This document shows positions 28,704 to 31,105 of a stretch of 31,105 bases of DNA, piece by piece. The stretch lies in the NCBI GenBank assembly GCA_045628725.1, contig JAZQPT010000026.1, positions 1-31,105 of the forward strand, written 5' to 3'. Numbering within the stretch: the stretch's first letter is position 1; each line of letters begins with the position of its first letter. The notes beneath the pieces were generated by a model, which saw nothing but the letters and a program-made list of their open reading frames with translations, made no database searches and was not told the origin of the DNA. A program made the translations under genes and the position numbers. Origin of the DNA: JACQGD01 sp045628725 (GTDB taxonomy: Bacteria > Patescibacteriota > Saccharimonadia > Saccharimonadales > Saccharimonadaceae).

Positions 28704-28837
28704 ATTACATAATCAACTCTCTTATTCTTTTTTGCCAAAGAATCAAAAGGCTCTCTTTTCTTTATAGAAAAGAGACAAAAGAAGGCCTACAGGTTCTTTG
28801 GCAAAAAGAACAGTCGGCAATTCGTTGATTACATAAT
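28704..28837. mobile_element. MITE-like nested palindrome flanked by 10-bp direct repeats
   Basis: ATTACATAAT occurs directly at 28704-28713 and 28828-28837, like a target-site duplication. Between them, a 114-bp segment begins CAAC and ends GTTG. It holds TTCTTTTTTGCCAAAGAA (28725-28742) opposite TTCTTTGGCAAAAAGAA (28794-28810), and a perfect inner hairpin TCTCTTTTCT/AGAAAAGAGA (28752-28761, 28766-28775). There is no ORF. With the hairpins before it and the tuf promoter after it, this accounts for the gap of about 410 bp between the antiporter and tuf. Confidence 0.55.
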
Positions 28838-28881
28838 GATAAGTTTCTAAGATAAGTCCATCATACAGTCATAACCACCTC

Positions 28882-28910
28882 TTTACTAACTGATTAAAAC
28901 CCTGTATAAT
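28882..28910 (+). promoter_or_regulatory. tuf promoter
   Basis: TTTACT (28882-28887), 17 bp, then TATAAT (28905-28910), with TG directly before the -10. The leader of about 67 nt contains GTCGT/ACGAC hairpin arms, and AGGAG lies 12 bases before ATG 28984. A second TATAAT-like site near 28957 could be an additional start. Confidence 0.7.
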
Positions 28911-28983
28911 TAACCTCATACGTCGTGGAGTAATTTTTACGACTGTGCGCGAATATATAATAAATTAGGAGATATAATCCACA

Positions 28984-30165
28984 ATGGCAGATTTCGATCG
29001 AACCAAGCCTCACGTCAACGTTGGTACTATGGGCCACGTCGACCATGGTAAAACAACACTAACAGCTGCAATTACGTCTGTGCTTGCGAAGCGTCTTCCT
29101 AGCGACGTCAACAAAAAAGTTGACTATGCTCAGATCGACAACGCCCCTGAAGAGCGTGCACGTGGTATCACTATCGCCTCATCTCACCAGGAATACGAGT
29201 CAGAAGCTCGTCACTACGCACACGTCGACATGCCAGGTCACGCCGACTACGTAAAGAACATGATCACCGGTGCTGCACAGATCGACGGAGCAATCCTCGT
29301 AGTTGCTGCAAACGATGGTCCACTTCCACAAACTCGCGAGCACGTACTTCTTGCAAAGCAGGTTGGTGTGCCAAAAATCGTTGTCTTCCTTAACAAGATG
29401 GACCTTGCTGACCCAGAACTAGTTGAACTAGTTGAAATGGACATCCAAGAACTTCTTGCAAAGAACGGATTCGACGACAGCGCTCCAATCATCAAGGGTT
29501 CTGCTACTAAGGCCCTCGAAGGTGATGCTGCATCAGAAGATGCTATCATGGAACTCGTTAAAGCTCTTGACGAATACGTCCCAGAGCCAACACGTGACCT
29601 AGACAAAGACTTCCTAATGCCAATTGAAGACGTTTTCTCTATCAAGGGACGCGGAACAGTTGCAACTGGTCGTATCGAACAGGGTATCGTTAAAATCAAC
29701 GACCCAGTAGAAATCGTCGGTGTTAAAGCTTCACAGACATCAGTTGTTACTGGTATCGAAGCTTTCAAAAAGAACCTTGACCAAGGTCAAGCAGGTGACA
29801 ACGCGGGACTATTGCTCCGTGGTATCGAGCGCGAACAAATCGAACGCGGTCAAGTTGTTGCAAAACCTGGTTCAATCACTCCACACACTGAATTTGACGC
29901 AGAAGTTTACATCCTCAAGAAAGAGGAAGGCGGCCGTCACACACCATTCAGCAAGGGTTACAAACCACAGTTCTACTTCCGTACAACTGACGTAACTGGT
30001 GAAGTTGAACTTCCAGCTGACAAAGAAATGGTCATGCCTGGTGATACACTTACATTCAAGGTTAAACTCCTACAGCCAATCGCTATGGAGCAAGGTCTAA
30101 ACTTCGCAATCCGTGAAGGTGGCCGTACTGTTGGTGCTGGTGTTGTTACCAAGATCACAAAATAG
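28984..30165 (+). CDS. tuf: Elongation factor Tu (393 aa)
   Basis: EF-Tu brings aminoacyl-tRNA to the ribosome as a GTP complex. The P loop GHVDHGKTT, switch I RGITIASSHQEYES, switch II DMPGHADYVKNMITGAAQ and the G4 motif NKMD are intact, as are the domain II blocks (GRGTVATGRIEQG, LLLRGIEREQIERGQ) and the C-terminal GGRTVGAGVVTKI. The usual Cys of DCPGHADY is Met, and the whole protein lacks Cys. Length is normal. In contrast to EF-G of this genome, the NKxD Asp is kept. Codon use is strongly biased to a small set, as expected for a highly expressed gene. It is a single-gene unit with its own terminator. Confidence 0.98.
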   Translation: MADFDRTKPHVNVGTMGHVDHGKTTLTAAITSVLAKRLPSDVNKKVDYAQIDNAPEERARGITIASSHQEYESEARHYAHVDMPGHADYVKNMITGAAQIDGAILVVAANDGPLPQTREHVLLAKQVGVPKIVVFLNKMDLADPELVELVEMDIQELLAKNGFDDSAPIIKGSATKALEGDAASEDAIMELVKALDEYVPEPTRDLDKDFLMPIEDVFSIKGRGTVATGRIEQGIVKINDPVEIVGVKASQTSVVTGIEAFKKNLDQGQAGDNAGLLLRGIEREQIERGQVVAKPGSITPHTEFDAEVYILKKEEGGRHTPFSKGYKPQFYFRTTDVTGEVELPADKEMVMPGDTLTFKVKLLQPIAMEQGLNFAIREGGRTVGAGVVTKITK

Positions 30166-30185
30166 TTAACGCTATCTATGTATTT

Positions 30186-30215
30186 AAAGCCCACAGTTCA
30201 ATCTGTGGGCTTTTT
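30186..30215 (+). terminator. tuf terminator
   Basis: AAAGCCCACAG (30186-30196) pairs with CTGTGGGCTTT (30203-30213) around TTCAAT, ending in a T run. Confidence 0.95.
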
Positions 30216-30296
30216 ATATGGGGCGATTATGTATTCAACATAAAGCAAAGGTAGTTTATATAACTATAACGTGTATATGTCTAATATGCGGTGACC

Positions 30297-30356
30297 CTTC
30301 ATAACATCTGAAATAATTCAGAGTTTATGAAGAGGACAGAAAGCACGGTTGTCCTC
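30297..30356. repeat. Two adjacent hairpins in the tuf 3' intergenic region
   Basis: CTTCATAA (30297-30304) pairs with TTATGAAG (30325-30332), with an inner TCTGAA/TTCAGA stem. GAGGACA (30332-30338) pairs with TGTCCTC (30350-30356). They lie in the 3' region of the minus-strand gene ending at 30394 and lack U tracts on either strand. I see nothing else between 30216 and 30296. Confidence 0.55.
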
Positions 30357-30393
30357 GACGCTCCAACGCAAAAGGTGGATGCAGTATGTAACC

Positions 30394-30837
30394 TCATGCG
30401 ACAGTGCGGTAGGCAGAACGCGGGTCGTAGGTCGCAATCTCGATGCTTGACCGCATCAGCCAACTTTCGATCAGCTCACCAAAAACGAAGTTGAGCCCGA
30501 AGCTATCCTCGGCCAATATGACGAGCCGTAAGCGCTCCAGGTCGATCCCCTTGTCGTATCGGCCGTTGTTAAGCGACACGCTGCGCACTGAATCCCATAG
30601 TGCGTCGTAATAGGTCCGCATTACTGCAGACGACTCACGCGGAGTGATGTCGCCTCGGTAGATACGCTTCAGGAAGCCGTTACCTGTACCATCCTGGTCG
30701 AAATTTTGCGTGAAGAGCTGCCCTAACATCCTCCAAAAGTTCGACTGGGAGAAGTACGCGACGTCGTATGCTTCTTGATCGGTTCGTATCCGTACATAGC
30801 CACTCTGGCAATCAGTGATGAGAATAGGGCGGGTCAT
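30394..30837 (-). CDS. Orphan protein of unknown function (147 aa)
   Basis: No family is recognised. The start is ATG 30837 (MTRPILITDCQSGYVRIRTD), five bases after GAGGAG; a longer open frame to 31065 would run through the promoter region and is rejected. The protein is soluble and mixed alpha/beta (AYDVAYFSQSNFWRMLGQLF, DGTGNGFLKRIYRGDITPRE, SSAVMRTYYDALWDSVRSVS, LERLRLVILAEDSFGLNFVF, then GELIESWLMRSSIEIATYDP). Its codon use (CGC, CTC, GTC, ATC) and GC content differ clearly from tuf next door, as in the other orphan genes of this window. It has a strong promoter of its own and no visible partner gene. Confidence 0.65.
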   Translation of the reverse strand: MTRPILITDCQSGYVRIRTDQEAYDVAYFSQSNFWRMLGQLFTQNFDQDGTGNGFLKRIYRGDITPRESSAVMRTYYDALWDSVRSVSLNNGRYDKGIDLERLRLVILAEDSFGLNFVFGELIESWLMRSSIEIATYDPRSAYRTVA

Positions 30838-30915
30838 GATGACTCCTCGTTGGTAGACGCGTGATCCATCGCTTTCTGTCAATAATCCAGGGCGTATAGC
30901 CGTCAGGATGAGCGA

Positions 30916-30944
30916 AGTATAGACCAGCCACAGATTAAAGTCAA
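30916..30944 (-). promoter_or_regulatory. Promoter of the 147-aa orphan gene
   Basis: On the minus strand TTGACT (30939-30944), 17 bp, TATACT (30916-30921). The -35 lies seven bases from the -35 of the divergent promoter at 30952, so the two promoters stand back to back. Confidence 0.75.
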
Positions 30945-30951
30945 CGACATC

Positions 30952-30980
30952 TTGTAATAACAGAGGTAATGGTGTATAAT
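30952..30980 (+). promoter_or_regulatory. Promoter of the gene starting at 31081
   Basis: TTGTAA (30952-30957), 17 bp, then TATAAT (30975-30980) with TG directly before it. The leader of about 95 nt carries AAGGAG seven bases before ATG 31081. Confidence 0.75.
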
Positions 30981-31080
30981 AAACAAGTATTATTAATCGC
31001 ATCGAGAACTTGAATGTGAGCGCATCCATAAGACGCAAAATCATATCAAGGTTACGATGTACCAAACAAGGAGCTATCTC

Positions 31081-31105
31081 ATGGCAGATACAAAAGCAGA
31101 AGGAT
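31081..31105 (+). CDS. 5' end of a gene cut by the window edge, possibly ribosomal protein S10
   Basis: ATG 31081 follows AAGGAGCTATCTC, a proper ribosome binding site, and encodes MADTKAEG before the window ends. Downstream of tuf, with a strong promoter and a long leader, the first gene of the S10 ribosomal operon (rpsJ) would be expected in many bacteria. Eight residues cannot confirm this. Confidence 0.5.

Noticed and set aside
1..31105. tRNA or rRNA genes, CRISPR arrays, prophage or transposase genes
   Set aside because: No tRNA T-arm sequences with matching acceptor stems, rRNA signatures, regularly spaced repeats or integrase/transposase motifs were found by eye.

Overview
The window looks like a chromosomal segment of a Patescibacteria/CPR bacterium, most likely Candidatus Saccharibacteria (TM7). 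This is inferred from compact housekeeping genes (rpoB-rpoC, rpsL-rpsG, fusA, tuf), an LPQTG surface protein, very short or leaderless 5' ends, and many small orphan genes. TGA acts as a stop (for example at 4710-4712 and 23527-23529), so the UGA-glycine code of Gracilibacteria/Absconditabacteria does not apply. I see no tRNA, rRNA, CRISPR array, transposase or prophage.

Layout. 1-840: a broken minus-strand reading frame and a small membrane-protein gene between strong hairpins. 840-3830: a DUF975-like membrane protein, divergent from a SpoU/TrmH RNA methyltransferase, then a secreted two-PKD protein with an LPQTG sortase signal. 3832-6801: a candidate histidine-attenuated operon, made of a leaderless leader peptide containing His-His-Ser-His, mutually exclusive antiterminator/terminator hairpins, a GNAT-like protein with a Cys cluster, an AspA/AstE-type metallo-deacylase and hisS. 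6802-9500: trigger factor surrounded by orphan genes (137, 41 and 114 aa) with unusually structured RNA. 9540-17707: clpP behind a CIRCE operator, then rpoB-rpoC. 17759-18777: a cluster of tiny ORFs with a perfect 15-bp palindrome at a frame junction, then a small membrane protein. 18814-19947: rpsL-rpsG. 20024-24057: a three-gene minus operon (aldo/keto reductase plus two unknown proteins), yggT-yajQ, and a convergent PAP2/lipid-kinase pair. 24097-24449: a frameshifted small gene. 24456-26700: fusA. 26834-28661: a KefB-type antiporter behind a 12-codon minicistron. 28704-28837: a MITE-like nested palindrome flanked by 10-bp direct repeats. 28882-30215: tuf. 30297-31105: an orphan minus-strand gene divergent from a truncated gene that may begin the S10 ribosomal operon.

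How the genes fit together. Most of the sequence serves gene expression and protein quality control: RNA polymerase, S12, S7, EF-G, EF-Tu, HisRS, trigger factor, ClpP and an RNA methyltransferase. Several core proteins have departures at normally invariant positions: both zinc sites of RpoC are gone, the EF-G NKxD motif reads NKIN, and S12 has Pro at the streptomycin/fidelity lysine. The best candidates for undescribed biology are the histidine attenuator with its GNAT/deacylase/hisS operon, and the orphan mini-genes whose transcripts can pair 5' end to 3' end. Function calls come from reading motifs by eye; no database search or folding program was run.
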